Positions 48,491 through 62,754 are shown, numbered from the stretch's first letter. The stretch: DNA of 64,000 nucleotides from Acanthochromis polyacanthus (GCF_021347895.1 NC_067123.1:36877571-36941570); one strand, 5' to 3'. The notes: a model not told the origin generated them from the sequence alone. Numbers and translations: made by a program.

Positions 48491-48699
48491 AAAAGGGTGT
48501 CGTGTCAGGGGAAGCGACGTGCAACGCGGCGTGATTGACGTCCGCAGGTGGAAGTGGCAGGTGACGGTGGTCAGCTTCTCCTTGGTTTATAATAATACGG
48601 CTTCATGTGAACATGCGTGCCGGGTCCACATATATATACAGCGGGGAGAGGCTGCTCGGACCAGCCGCTCTCTGACACGTCTGCACGGCTATATTTGAC

Positions 48700-51600
48700 T
48701 GCGGGACTTACCGGGGTGGACAACCCCTTCACTCGTATTGCTCCAGTGTGGACATTCATTTCATCATCCGACTCTTTCTCCACTATTATTAGTCTGTTAA
48801 CTGTTTTGTCAGGGATAGGCACATTTACTTTTACATCTCTGTTTGTCTGAAATTGAACACGACACAAAACACTGCCATTGATGACGTTTTCTGATGCTTC
48901 ACTGAGGATAATAAAAAAAACATTCCAACTTAAGATGAGAGAAGATAAACTTGATTTATTTTACTCTTACTTTCATTTCAATTCATTTTCTATTAATCTG
49001 TTTCTTGCTATTAGTCTGCAGTTTACATCTTGTACTTGTGTTATTTTATTTTCTTTACTTTTCTTCTTATTTTTTCAAGACACTTTTAAACACTTAAGAC
49101 ACTTCATACAAACGCTTTTAGACACTTTGCATTTTGTTATTTGCATTTTGTACTTTGTATTCTTTGTTATTTGTTTATTGTATTAAAAAAATAATCTCCT
49201 CCTGGTTGAATAAAATAGATCTTATCTATTGCTCACCAGGGAATCAATATACCAACCATGATGAATCTACATATGAATATGTTCATATATGACATTATGA
49301 ATTTACATATGGATTAGTGCCGCTATGACATGGTACATTTACATATGGTATGTACACATGTGAGTTGATAAGTTTACATATGTACAGGTATGACGTGTAG
49401 GATGATCGTACCCCAACATTATGTTATTACACATGATGAGCTGTATTACAACAGTGGTACATCTTGTTGATTCATCTGGAAGAGATGTAAAGAGAGCACG
49501 CGGTTTTACATTATGTTGTTGAGGTTTTATGGGAGCAAATTTTGATTGCTTACAAAGAGCTTAAAGGAGATGATGTGTCACTAGAAGAGCTACAGGGGGG
49601 AGAACTTTATTGGACTATTCCCAGTGCAGAGCAAATAAATACACTGAAACTATAATGACAATATGGCCCCATTCAAGCATGTATTAGACGATACAGTTGT
49701 TAGGGATAGCTCACTTTGAGTGTTTGGAGCTCATGAGCATTTCTCTGTTTTATAAGCTGTTTGATCTCTCAGCAGAAAAATATGTTCAAAAGCACCCAGT
49801 TACAGCTCACTGTATTTGTGTCATGAAATGTTTGTGATGTTCTTTGAACTCCGTGCCCTTCTTTTGTAAGGCCACAGTCACAGATTCTGTCAAACATGTG
49901 TTTATTAGATTTTTATAGATGCACTGAGAATGCCCTGGATGTTGATGTAAGTATTTCAGGTCATGCCAAGTGTTGCTGTGTTGCTGTCAGTGTAAATAAT
50001 ATTAATGATGATTCAGCCTTACTTAGTTATATATTTTCTGATTCCGCAATACACACCTGGCTGTCCCTGCAGCTAAACCTATACAGGGTGTATTTATGGA
50101 TAAAATGCATTGATGAAAATTCATCAGAAGACTAAAACTCAGCTAGAAATGTAATTCTTTTCTGTCCAAAAAACGTCCTTTTGACAAAGGTGTTGGCGGA
50201 TTGTAAACTGACATAAGTCCTCTATGAGTTCAGTGCACTTCTCTGCATACGTGTAAGGAACACAGGTTTTGTTAGAATCTTGAGTCATTAGGGCTTAGCT
50301 TAACTCATCGAAAAATCCTTAGATTTTACCGTGACAATACTAAATAATAAGTAAGTAAATCATAAGTAAGTTAAGTGTGAGGCAATATGTTCCAATAACA
50401 AAGTAACATCAGGACTCTCGGACTTTGTGTCTTAGAAGGATTTATTATTGATTGAATAATAGTAGTTATTTATTATTATTTACAGAGCTATAATCCTGAA
50501 TAAAGGTGTGTTGAGTGACAAAACACTGCAAACCACTCAGCTACACCAGGGTAGCTAATATTCAGCTGAAATCTGTAGTGAGGCTGGTAGTCTACATCGT
50601 AGGTTATAATACAATAAAACAGAACAGATCTTTATTGCCACTGTTACAGAAAACAGTGACAATCAGTTTAACACTCTCCGTATACCAGCATTAAAAATAA
50701 GCTATAAACTATGCTTATTCTAATTTTTAACATCTATTAGACAGTATTTTGGGTGACCAACTCTTTTAATAGTTCTGGTTGAGACAAAAAGTTTTCCCAT
50801 AAAATCCCACAACTCAATAAACCAAATAGATAACTAATAACAATCAGATCAGACGTGACAGACAAAGCTGAGCACTGAGAAGTGTAAAACTCCTTCTGTA
50901 CTATTAGGCGTTACTATGATGATTATCTTGTTTTCAACACATCCCTTAGTTGTAGATACCAGTGTCATGGTAGAAGTTGCTCTCAAAGCTTTCCTTTATG
51001 TGAAGATGTTTTTGTAGTTTTCCTTCTGATCTTATGAATAATTCTTTTTACCTTTGGTTTACAGTATGCACCTCTCTCCCTTTTAGTATTAATAAATAGC
51101 TTATTTATTTATTAGGGATTTTATTTGTGCTTATTTATCTGAGGATATAGTATTCTGAAACATTTCTCCACCGCCTTTAAAATTTCTGTACCTATCAGTT
51201 ATGAGTATTATCTAAGTCTCTGAAAACAATAAACTATTGAGCTCTGGAGCTTTTCTTAAAACATTTGGGGCTATAACCTCTGATGTTTAGACCTAATTCG
51301 ATCATAAAGATGCATTTAGAAAGAAGGTGTTTTTAATGGGATGTAGAAATCAGCCATAAAAACGATGAAAAACTTTCTAAAGCCGTCAGTTTTCTGTGGC
51401 TTTAAGTACCTTAGAGCTCACACTCCAGCTGCTCTTGGGGAATCATGTCACTTATCTGCCTCTTCATTACATTAAATTGTGTTAAAATCCACAATGGACT
51501 TTAAATGTACACATGACAGCAGTTTAAAAGCTGATGTGGGTCACTTGTTATGCAATCACATGTAAGTATGTCACATTTGAATTGTTGGCCTTAATGTCGT
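48700..51600. other. Intergenic region between PBXIP1 and CKS1B
   Basis: About 2.9 kb without a recognisable gene. At 49,260-49,390 the word TTACATATG recurs several times at roughly 40-60 base steps. At about 50,610-50,660 the sequence CAGATCTTTATTGCCACTG resembles the 3' end of a LINE on the - strand (CAATAAAG tail), but no protein remnant was found. Confidence 0.4.
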
Positions 51601-51646
51601 GGAGCGACTGCTGGTCAGGGATAATTTGTTCGTTCCACCGTTCTGA

Positions 51647-51885
51647 CCAATGAGAAAGCCGCATAGAAGGACGTCGATTTCCTGCGACAGATGGAACTGA
51701 CCAATGGCAAAAGAGCTCTTCCGCCGGATTGGCCAATCGGAGGAGGCGAGGTCTATTTGAACAGTGAAAAGCGGGCTCGCAAACATTCGAGAGGGAAACA
51801 AAGAGAGCAAACATCTCGCAGTTGTTAGACGAGAAAACCCGGAGTAGTTGAGTTTTTCACCGGGGTACCCTGTCATTTACAAAAG
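51647..51885 (+). promoter_or_regulatory. CKS1B promoter: CCAAT boxes plus CHR-like TTTGAA, and 5' UTR exon
   Basis: CCAAT boxes start at 51,647, 51,701 and 51,733, the last forming a palindrome with ATTGG at 51,728. The 51,701 and 51,733 boxes are 32 bp apart. TTTGAA follows at 51,756-51,761. A donor ACAAAAG|GTAATT at 51,885 and an acceptor GTCACCAG at 52,092 define a non-coding first exon and short intron. There is no TATA box. NF-Y boxes 31-33 bp apart followed by a CHR (TTTGAA) is the known layout of G2/M genes bound by DREAM/MuvB. Confidence 0.65.
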
Positions 51886-52101
51886 GTAATTTTAAAAGTT
51901 TGCTGTTTGTGTCGCACAGCGGCAGAAATGCCTCTTTTCGGATTTAAGTGACCGTAACTTGTCGAAATTGTTGTCTGCTAACTTTAGCGACGTTAGCTTA
52001 GCCACGCTCGTTTAGCATTACAGATGATAGTTTGCTAATTTGCCTCGCTTCTAATTCTGACACACAACTAACCTTTAAAACCTTGTCACCAGGCTTCCGC
52101 C

Positions 52102-53206
<1,105 letters not shown>

Positions 53207-53907
53207 GGGAGGTTCTCTGGGTCCGTGGAAGATCAGTCCTACCAGTGTGCCACAGATCGACTCATCACAATTACGCTGTCAGATTACCAAGCTCTTGTGT
53301 GGTAGGTGACTGATTGGGGCTGATCATGTTGGACCTGGAGAAGGACTGTCACGTTTACGAACAGTGGTTGTGGAATGGAGTATATGTTGAAGAGAGGAAA
53401 AAAAGAGTTGATGACCCTTCTCTTGGGGGGAAAAGACTTCTGCATGTGTTGACAGCGACACGTCGTCTGCCAGAAACATTCAAATCAGCTTAAACTGTCC
53501 TTTGACTGAACTTGCTTGGATGTTCCAGATGTTTTAGAACAATTGCTATAAGACCTGGGAAGTGAAATCTGGTCAAACATTTGGATTATTCTAGCAGAGT
53601 GCATTCAGGGTGAAGCTCAGAGGCCAGACTGAATAGCTGGATCCTAGAATATGTTAGCCTCTGAAACATGAACCCGCGGTTTTTACGTGACATGTTGCTG
53701 CTTGGTTTAAATGACACTGTAAATTTGACATTTAACAATATATTTTCATGTGCAAGAAAATCCGCATCAAGGAGACGTATACAAACTAATTTTGATCCCA
53801 TTTTCATAAGAGCATATTTTTGACCTACTTCAGAACAAATCTTTTCGATGGGTCTGATTTGTACCAGTGAGCTGCTCAGTATTTATGAAATGTGTTGCCC
53901 GTACTGA

Positions 53908-53913
53908 AATAAA
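53908..53913 (+). terminator. Candidate CKS1B polyadenylation signal (AATAAA)
   Basis: AATAAA lies 702 bases after the stop and is followed about 25-40 bases later by a G/T-rich stretch (GTGTGTTTTGGC), the usual downstream element. Confidence 0.55.
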
Positions 53914-54801
53914 TGTAAAACTTTTAAATCTTTTTAGTGTGTTTTGGCACTGCTTGGGGTTTGCGATTACTGTACGACTACACAGCCACTTCACACATGC
54001 AAATGCATCAAAGCAAAAACAGGCGCACACGCAGCTTAAAATGCTCTCGCTGAATAAACTCAGATCATTGCTGCAGCTGTTGGAAAACCAATTATAATAC
54101 TGAATGATTTGAGGCACTTGTTTCTACTGATGTACTCTGAGGTTTATTGTCCTCTTTACTGAGCTTCTCTCGTGTCAGAGACCAAAGTTTCCTCTTGTGC
54201 CTTTTTATGAAGTTTGCTTTAGTTGAACTCTTTGGAGAGAATTAGTTTTTATGTGTGGCTCTCAGAGTTTGTCTTTCAGATTTAAAAAAACAAAAAAACA
54301 AACGATATTTGTGAAGTCACGATTAAAATGAAAGGATGTTTGCTGACATCCCTGCACCTCTCTGACTTTTGGTGTGATGGGGTTTGACCTTGTCTGGTGA
54401 TAGTCAGTTCCACTAGAATTATTACAGATGGCGTGTGGAGTTTATAAATGCCCCATTTATGCATTAAAACACTATGGAGGTGCAACACAAGGGGAAAAAT
54501 ATACTCAGCAGTGTTTGACAGTTTTGTTTTTTTCACTCCATAATCAATGCTTGTAAATTTTACCAAAACCTTACACAGGCAAAACTGCAATGCTGTGTTT
54601 TTTTTTTTTTTTTTTTTAATTTACATGATTGCTTCTGACTTTTTCTGTAAAATGCCACAAAACTTTACCGATGAAGGAAATGTTGCCTCCACTTATGATC
54701 CCCTCACTCCCTAGTCTCTTTGTAATAAAATCACACATGGAGCAAGTGCAACTCAAAGCGATTCATCAATAAAAGTAAGACATTCAGCAATAAATACATC
54801 T

Positions 54802-55081
54802 GTGTCATTATATAATTGAGGGACTTTTGAAGTCTATGGGATGTATCTTTCATACATTTTTATTAAAAGTAAAAAAAACTGTTTGTCCATTTGATCATGT
54901 CTTTACAAATTCCAAAAATGATTTATTATGGAAACAATCACTTAAAAAATAATTGGATATCACTAAAATGTCAAACTGTACAAATTTAATAACAACCGCC
55001 TTCTAATTGGTTAAACAATAATAATGTGGCAGTAAAAATGTCAACTATGCTACAAAAAGTCCTGCAATTATATATTGACCC
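54802..55081. mobile_element. GGGTCA-type MITE, copy 5, internally deleted
   Basis: The left end GTGTCATTATATAATTGAGG and right end TGCAATTATATATTGACCC are both present, but only 280 bp remain. The interior keeps GGACTTTTGAAGTCTATGGG and ACAACCGCCTTCTAATTGG, linking it to copies 2 and 4. Confidence 0.7.
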
Positions 55082-55889
55082 ATCTGACAGCAGTGAATTA
55101 TTTGAAACTACAGGAATACAAGTTTTAAATTCTGAAAGCTCTAAATCTTTGGCCTTGTCTGGAAGGCTATTTCAGAATGTACCATCTCCATATGCCTTTG
55201 TTTTGCACTGGGGAATATTTAAGAGGCCAGAGTTGTAGGATTTGTTATGTAGATGTGGCACACCTGACCAACACAGCCTATTGGTAAAAGTTAGTCCGGT
55301 AAGTGATTTTTGAAAACTGAAGCACAATCTTTGACTGAGTTCTGAAGTAATGTTTTCCCAATGTTTAGATTTGGTGAGATGTGTTGCAGCTAGACAACGG
55401 GTGATATCTGTGAGAAATAAATGTCTTTAGAAAGGAAAGGTTGCAAAAGATGCAGTGGATGAAGCCACCATGGGATAAAATGATGTGTATCTGCTGCGTA
55501 GGCTGAAACACAATCCCATAACCCACTGAATTTAACATTAAAATTCAATTTAGCATTTAATGATAATCTGTGAAGTAAGTTCATTCCAATGAGCTTTTCA
55601 ACCAGCAGACTGGAAAATTGCTTTCAAATGTTTATTTTAACATTGCCTTTTACTTGCTTTAGACACACTTGCTTCACAAATGGTGCTAGTCCTTCGTGTT
55701 TTGTCATGTACCTTTTTTTTTTTTTGCATAGGCCAGACCAAGCTGGTACCAATCACTGATAATGCTATAAAATAAAACTGCTGGAAAAATTATGATTGAT
55801 GTTTTTTTTTTTTTTTTTTTTAAATACAAAATGCTTTGTTCATACAGCTTTTTATATTTAGCCTCTGATATACTTTACTGTGAAGTAGT

Positions 55890-56669
55890 GAGTTCCAAAT
55901 TACAAAAATAAATCTGTCAGAATAAAATAAAAGTGGAAATATAAAGACAAATAAATGAAATAATAAAAATAAATGTTCATAAATAAAAGGCAATATAAAG
56001 AAATAATTGAAAAATTAATCCATAAAAAAGATGAATAAAAGTATAAATATAAAGACAAATACAAGAAGTAAAAAAAAAATGTGGCAATATAAAGCAATGA
56101 TCAAAAATGTCCATAAAAGAAAAGACTAATAAAAGTATAAATAGACAAATAAAAATAATTAAAAGAAGTGTGCTTAGAATTAAAATAATTTGTCAGTATA
56201 AGCAAATACTTGCCATAAATTAATCCATAAAGAAAAGGCTAATAAAAGTAGTAATATAAAGACAAAGAAAATATATGTGCTTATAAATAAAATAAAAAAT
56301 GTGGCAATATAAAGCTATATTAACCATAAAATTAATCCATAGAAGAAAAGGCTAATAAAAGTAAAAATATAAAGGCAAATAAAATATTTTTTAAAATGTG
56401 CTTATAAATGAAAACAAATAAATAAAATTTTAAAAAATAAATATTTTAAAGCGACATTATGGTGCTTTAAAAGCAAAGGGAAAGCACATTTATTTTTTTT
56501 AAATTATTTTATTTGTCTTATTTGTACTTTTATTAGCCTTTTCTTTTAAGGATTCGTTTTTGATTGTTTCTTTATATCGCCACATTTTTGGTATTTTATT
56601 TATTCGTGTTTCTAGTTCCAATTTTATTTGCTTATTCTTTTATAGATTTATTTTTGTAATTTGGCACTC
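55890..56669. repeat. Fold-back element with tandem A/T-rich units, copy 2
   Basis: The tips are GAGTTCCAAATTACAAAAAT and ATTTTTGTAATTTGGCACTC. The left arm repeats a unit of roughly 110-130 bp containing AAAAGGCTAATAAAAGTA and ATGTGGCAATATAAAG about four times. The right arm holds about one unit in reverse (TACTTTTATTAGCCTTTTCT, TTTATATCGCCACAT). No coding region. Confidence 0.7.
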
Positions 56670-57995
56670 TCAGTACTCCATACTTTATTGCATCACCTGA
56701 GAAATAAGTAGCAGCTTGTTCTCGGCTTCATTACGACTCGAGTGCCGCTGGAAGACGAGCGAATCCTGACTGCTGTAATGTTGTCAGGTGCTGGTTGCAC
56801 ATCAGCTCACCTGTCGCAGTATAATGTGACAAGGCCTGCTGGATTAAAGTCTGATCTGACAGAACGGACCTGTGTGCCAAACAGAAGATGTAATGGTGCG
56901 TGGTATTACGGGACACAGTTGGTGTTCATCTGGTGGCACATCAATGCTGCATCTGTTGTCTGGCGCTGTGACTGGACTCTTGTTTTTCTTATTAGTTGCG
57001 TGTAATCCACTTGCAGTTTCACCCGTTTCATGTGTAATATGGGTGTCATCTACTGCTGGCTGTCTCTGTGAGCGTAATGGAGGAAATGCTTCCCTGAATG
57101 GGCCTGTGGTTATGAAGGTATAAAGGGAGAGGCAGGCGTAGCATCTGGTGCACATTTAGCAGTTATACTCGGTGTAAAGAATTAGTGGATTATTGCTATA
57201 CAGGGAGTTTTTGTACCAATAGGCAATGACGAAAGCTTCAAATGGGGCTGGATAATTCAGGGAGAATGTTATGTCAGCTATTCACAAACGAACTTTAGCA
57301 GCAAGGGTGCTTATTAAGGGAACAAAGGCCTCGACAGACGGATGAACACGACGTTTTTAAGACCGCAAACAGCGAATTACACCATGTATAATATAAGAGT
57401 GTTATTGGTATGGTAATGCATTTCACTAAAGCAATCTGATTCCTTTTTTCTTTATTTTCTTTCTATTGTCATCCCAGATTGCAAGAGCCAAGACTTTCTT
57501 TAAATGACCAATTATTATTTATTAAAAAAAAACATCTTAAAACACTAAGAAAATCTAAAAATATAACATTTGAGAAGCTGGGGTCACAGCAGTGCACTTT
57601 TAAGTTCTTCAATGCTTTTCCAATGAGATATTTCAGGACTAGTGTTTGTCATTTTTGAAATTTTCATGTAGTTCGTATTGCTGTAGCTTGGATAAAACAT
57701 GGATGCAGTGGAAGCTCGGGTACCACATTGACTGAACTTGAGGCCGGAGAACCCCGTTAAGCCAAAAAGTGACAGTGCACTCCACTAATTTCACGGTGGA
57801 TATCAGGATTTGTTATTAGGAGATGCTGACAGATGACAACTTAAAGGAAAAACCTAAATCCTTGACTCCTGCAGTGAGTGGATTTCTTTTTCTGTCCTGT
57901 CATGCCGCTCGAAGGAATTTTGCCGGCATGCTTTAGGTCCACTTGTCCTCTTAAAAAGAAGGGTTACTGAATCCTGAGCAATCAACCGTACTCTA

Positions 57996-58848
57996 ATGTC
58001 ATGGAAAAAATATTACATCACCCTTGTTTTCTTCAATTTCTTCTTCATTTTAATGCCTGGTACCACTAAAGGTATATTTCCTGAAGAATACAATAAACAC
58101 GATAAAAAATGCAGCTGATTCCATCATACTTTATGTCCTATCTGACATGCTTCAGCTTCATTGTATTCCAGGGTATCTAAGAGGACATTTCATGTCATCA
58201 GCAGCACATGTAAAGGTCTAGAGTGGTTTCCTGCTGACATTCAAGCCGTAGCACAACTCACAAGTTGTCAGCTCTCACATAACGCCTAAAACTAAAGAAT
58301 TATGTGAAGACACAAAGGCAGCCATCTTGGTACTGCTGGAAATTGGTTTGAGTGAGAGACAGGTAGCCAAAAAAACTGAAGATCTCCAAGACAGCCGTTC
58401 ATCACACCAAGAAAAAACAAGACCAACATGGTTCTACCAAACTGCTAGCTGGTCAGGAAACGTCTTTCTACCACCAGATGACCGTCACTCATCCGTTCCT
58501 GTGTCAGGAATCGTCATCAGACCTCCAGTTATCTTAAAAATGAGTGAACACTGTGGAGAAATGGGACTTCTTGTGCAAGGACAGTTAGAAAGCGACTTGT
58601 TGAAGCTGGTCTGAAGTCACACAGGGCAGGAAGAAGCCCTTCATCAAGGAAAGGCAGAGGAAAGCCCGGTTACTGTTTGCTGGGATCACAAGGATTGGAT
58701 TGTTGATGATTGTTCTAAGGTTCTCTTCAGGGATGGATCCAATTTTCATTTGATGTCCACTCCAGCCAACTTACTGTTTAGGAGGAAGCCTGGAGAAGCT
58801 ACAAACCAGACTGTCTGCCCCTACAGTAAAACATGGGGGTGGAGAATT
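57996..58848 (+). mobile_element. Tc1-type transposon, 3'-truncated, with dead transposase
   Basis: After TA the left terminal repeat reads ATGTCATGGAAAAAATATTA, close to the intact ends at 62.8 kb. From about 58,270 broken frames of a Tc1 transposase can be followed: the N-terminal helix-turn-helix region (LLEIGLSERQVAKK), then segments in other frames around KPFIKERQRKAR and FSDESNF-like DNA. The first 150 bases match the reverse complement of the right end of the 62.8-kb element. The element stops at GGGGGTGGAG, where TTAA MITE copy F begins, so about half is lost. Confidence 0.8.
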
Positions 58849-58850
58849 TT

Positions 58851-59070
58851 TATGCCAAATTTGGGGGATTTTTTTAAAAAAAAAAATACAACTTTTCACT
58901 GAAACTTTTAAGGAATCATTGGAATTTTCTTCCTGAAGGTTTTACAAATTTCCAGAAATTTCGGGATTTTTTGCTGAATTTTTGGATTAGGGTTAGTAAC
59001 CCTAACCCTTCCTAACCCTAAGGAAACAATATTTTTTGGTGCCTGTAAATGAGGACAACAGGAGGGTTAA
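58851..59070. mobile_element. TTAA MITE, copy F, right half only, with telomere-like patch
   Basis: It starts in the interior at TGCCAAATTTGGGGG and ends GACAACAGGAGGGTTAA. Between GAATTTTTGG and AAGGAAACAAT the usual short T-rich link is replaced by TTAGGGTTAG and CCCTAACCC units (58,987-59,021). It abuts the truncated Tc1 element. Confidence 0.75.
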
Positions 59071-60551
59071 AACGAATTTTACCTAAAAAAAAAACTTCTT
59101 TTTGTTTTTTTGTTTTTTTACAAATTTACAGTGCAGCTGTGTCAGATTTGCTTGGTGGTCATGTCACACACTGTAACAGGCCTGACTTTTGCCCTCGGGC
59201 CATATGTTTAGTGTCAGTGTCATAGAACATGTTAATCTGACCTGTTTGCATGCATGTCCAGCTGCCTCAGGCTCAGCGAGACCAAATGTAATTAATTCAC
59301 AGAGCATCAAATGTTAAACAAAACAAAACAAAAAGAAATCCCCTTTGCTATTACAGTCACGGATCAATAGCACCGACCCCATAAAATGTCTCTGCTGCTC
59401 TCCACAGTGGATAGTTTCACTCTTTGGACTGTTGAGGGCAGTACAACACAGCTGCCAAACATTTGTATTGACTCGACTGGCTTTTTTTTGCATATATATG
59501 CCTCCCTGAACACTAAATGTAAACAGAAATGTCTGACTCAGGGTTACATTTAGAGCCTCTATTTGTCCGTGTCGCATCATATAATAGTATTCCTGTGATA
59601 TATTGTTGCTGTGCTCCTCAAAAGCAAATGCATCAGTGCGAGTGCTCCAGATGCATGCAGACCGACGGTGGGTGCAAACAGCTTGTGGCGACGCCGTGGG
59701 TAGTAACTGCACAACTTTAGAAGTCACGGGTAATGGAGGGAAGAAAATGTTTTGTGAATCACAGGGAGATTTCTGACAATTTCTGGAGAAAGTGTTGCCA
59801 AGGTAATCACTGGGCTGTGGTGGTCAGCAATCTGGGCCTCCTGCTGAGATCCAGAGATGTGTGGTTGGCAGAATAAGACGTTTGACGCCTTAAGGAGGGG
59901 AAAAAAAGAAGAAAAAAGAAGCCTGAGCCAGTCTGTGTCGGAGGTATTTGTGAATCATGCTGAAAATGGGTTCTCTTTTGGAATCTTAAAGGTGAACGGT
60001 AACCTAAACTGTATTTTAACGAATAAAACGGTGAACCGGTTTATCAGGAAGACGACCTTTTTACTGAAACACCATCAGTCAGCGCTGTATAATATTATGA
60101 CTAATATAATCGCTCATTTTCAAAGGACACTTATAATGGAGATTATTTCACTCTGACTTAAAATCCGAGACACAAACACCGAGTGGTTGAAATTTCTGCA
60201 ACCTGTAATCATTTCAATTATGGCTTGAGCTCCTGATTGTCTTATTAATCCTTAGGTTTATAAAATGTGCTAGTTTATCTCCGACCAACAGCACAACCAG
60301 AAATATTGCAGAGATGTTTGGACACATTATGTAGAGTAATCATTATATTATACATTCTGTTAGATATGACAGTAGGATGTTTTATACTCATAAGGGGAGA
60401 AAGATAAAATGATAATTCATGTTTGTGGTTCTCAAATCTCATCTGTCATGGCCCGTTACGGAAACGCAAAGATTTCTCTCCATGCAAACCAATTACATTT
60501 TTACCAGCTAGCAAAATTCAAAGCTAGATGTTTAAAATATAATTATCTCTA

Positions 60552-60592
60552 CCATCCATCCATCCATCCATCCATCCATCCATCCATCCATC
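60552..60592 (+). repeat. (CCAT)n microsatellite
   Basis: About ten CCAT/ATCC units in a row. The following GAGAACATGCAATCTCCATG resembles the tail of the common repeat seen at 7,140-7,180, so this is probably a fragment of that family. Confidence 0.9.
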
Positions 60593-60717
60593 GAGAGAAC
60601 ATGCAATCTCCATGCAGAAAGATCGCCCTAAAATTGCTAAGGGCTGCAGCTAACGAAGCCTCGAGTAATCGTCTCAGCACGATACGTCATCAAAAGCGGA
60701 AATGAGCGCGCAATGGA

Positions 60718-60818
60718 ACAGAAATCACCGTCCAACCCAACCTGAGCGCGGAACACGGACGGACATCGGCGCCGATGTCCGTCCGTGTTCCGCGCTCAGG
60801 TCGGACACTGATTTCTGT
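60718..60818. repeat. Fold-back sequence centred on a perfect 60-bp palindrome
   Basis: Bases 60,741-60,800 form a perfect palindrome with no spacer, centred on CGGCGCCG; each 30-nt arm begins CCTGAGCGCGGAACACGGAC. Outside it, ACAGAAATCA at 60,718 is mirrored by TGATTTCTGT at the right, with a looser match between. The GC content is far above the neighbourhood. Confidence 0.9.
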
Positions 60819-62754
60819 ACTGCCTGTTAATAATATGTTTATTCTTAACAATTGTGAATGTTATTTGCGCATCATTTCGTACAACTCACAAAAAAAATTG
60901 TGACAGTTTCATGTTAAAATATTAGCTTGTGGTGTACAACAGTAGGTGAAATAATATTCATTTTAGTACCCAACAGTAATAAATAACCCAAATGTAGGAT
61001 AGAAATAATCCATTGCTACTGAAGTAACGCATGTGTTACAGCTACATGGACCCACGGTGCATTTTTAGCCCAGTGATTTTTAGTTTAATTATAATTCGAC
61101 ATCCCCTGAAAGTCCTGTCTTTGCTGCACTCCAGGGGTCTCCTGTGGATGCAGTGGTATACAGGCGTTCTCCAGTAACCTGTGACATCACTGGTGGGCGT
61201 GGCTACAGGTGAGGCAGGGAGGTTTATTTGTGTAGCAAATCTCAAACATAAAAAGCTTCAAGATAAAATGTTAAAGGAATAATAAATGGAAGAAATATAG
61301 GAAATACATTTCAACACAAAAGACTAAACAGATAATACAAATGGAAAGTTAAAATTGCAGCGTAAGATATTGAAAGGCCTCAGATTTGACTGAGTGAAAG
61401 ACTAACAGAAAAGTCTGTTGAAAGTTGAAGCTGATCTGCAAAAACTGGGAGTTTATTCTAGATATGTGGTGCACAAAAATTCATTAAAAAAGTGGTGACA
61501 GCAATAAAATAGATTTAGTTTTGAGGTTTGTGTACACCACAAATATGAAGAAAAACACACCCTGCAATGCAAAATTCCAGTTTTTAAAGTAAATAACGGG
61601 AGAATTTTGCTCTCCAGGCCCCTAAAAGTTGTTTATTTAAATAAAAAAAATACTCAGATTAAACAAAGGTTGTTGGAAAAAAGCACATATTTTTTGTTTT
61701 GTTTGAGTTTGGGACAGAAAGTAGACCTGAGAGGTTTTGATAGTCAAATCCAAATGTCCCCATCATGATGCTGGCTGTGGTCAGAGCTAAAACGTTCCCC
61801 GTCAGAGTAATGTGAAACACCATTTTTCATCCTGAGGGCTGTGCTGCAAAGCAAATGTGAAATAGCCAGACTTTCTTTGCATTAATTGTCTCAATAAAAC
61901 CTGAAACCCCAATCGGAGATAATGGAAATCACAACTTTCTCTGATGACCACGTTTCTCCACCCGACTCCGTGTGTGTTCCCATAAAAGGGGACGTTTAAT
62001 GAATCGTTTGACTCTTTTTCCACACAAAATGGAGCGATGGCAGGCCTCCTACTTCAGTCAAGAGGAACAGGTTGTTATAATGGAGAGCGATGAGGAATAT
62101 AAAAATTTATAATGGAAAAAAGTGCTGCAATAGAGGAATGCTGCTACTCAGTCCACTCAGTGCAGTCGCTTATTTCTAATGTGACAGCTGCACATTATAG
62201 CTCTTAAACTTTAAACTTCATGCATTTAAACATGATACTCAGGAAGCTCATAGTGAAGGACACATGAGACTAATAGTATTGATTATGTTCTGTAATAAAT
62301 ACCAATGGACTAATCAATTTTCTAATCTGTCTTCTATTAGCTGCAGTCCCAGGAGTGTCAAATGTACTTAGAGCACATCGTGACCGAGCATAGAAACACA
62401 TTTATGCTTCACCGGCTGAATGCATGTCGGTTCCCACGGCAACATGTTTTGCAGGACTGCGACTGCACGGTTTCATTCGGTGGCATTACGAATGCACAGT
62501 TCAACAGGTTTGCTCATGTAACATATTCACTCACCTGGAAATCAATATTGCTCTCGGAAAAGAGGGTCAAGAAAGAAACTCTGATCAGAACCTCATACAG
62601 AGCGGGCTAGCTATGCAGCATCTGTTACCATGGTGATCTAGTAGCTTAAGAGAGCCACGGTTGTGACATTAAAGCTCCGATTTTAGGCTCAATATACTTT
62701 AGTAACCCATAAATCTTCCTTCATAGTGAGCTGAACCCCTTTGGTTTTAAGTTT

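Noticed and set aside
49260..49400. Tandem TTACATATG words as a regulatory array
   Set aside because: Spacing is irregular and the words lie in simple AT-rich DNA. I cannot distinguish this from chance or a decayed repeat.
56742..57180. Open frames and a TATAAAGG near 57,119 that might mark a gene
   Set aside because: No exon with a recognisable product, no consistent splice pattern downstream, and similar-length frames occur on both strands.
58327..58614. A 95-codon + strand frame as a host gene
   Set aside because: It is the decayed N-terminal part of a Tc1 transposase within an element with a recognisable terminal repeat.
60552..60592. CRISPR-like array
   Set aside because: The repeat is a plain CCAT microsatellite in vertebrate DNA without spacers.
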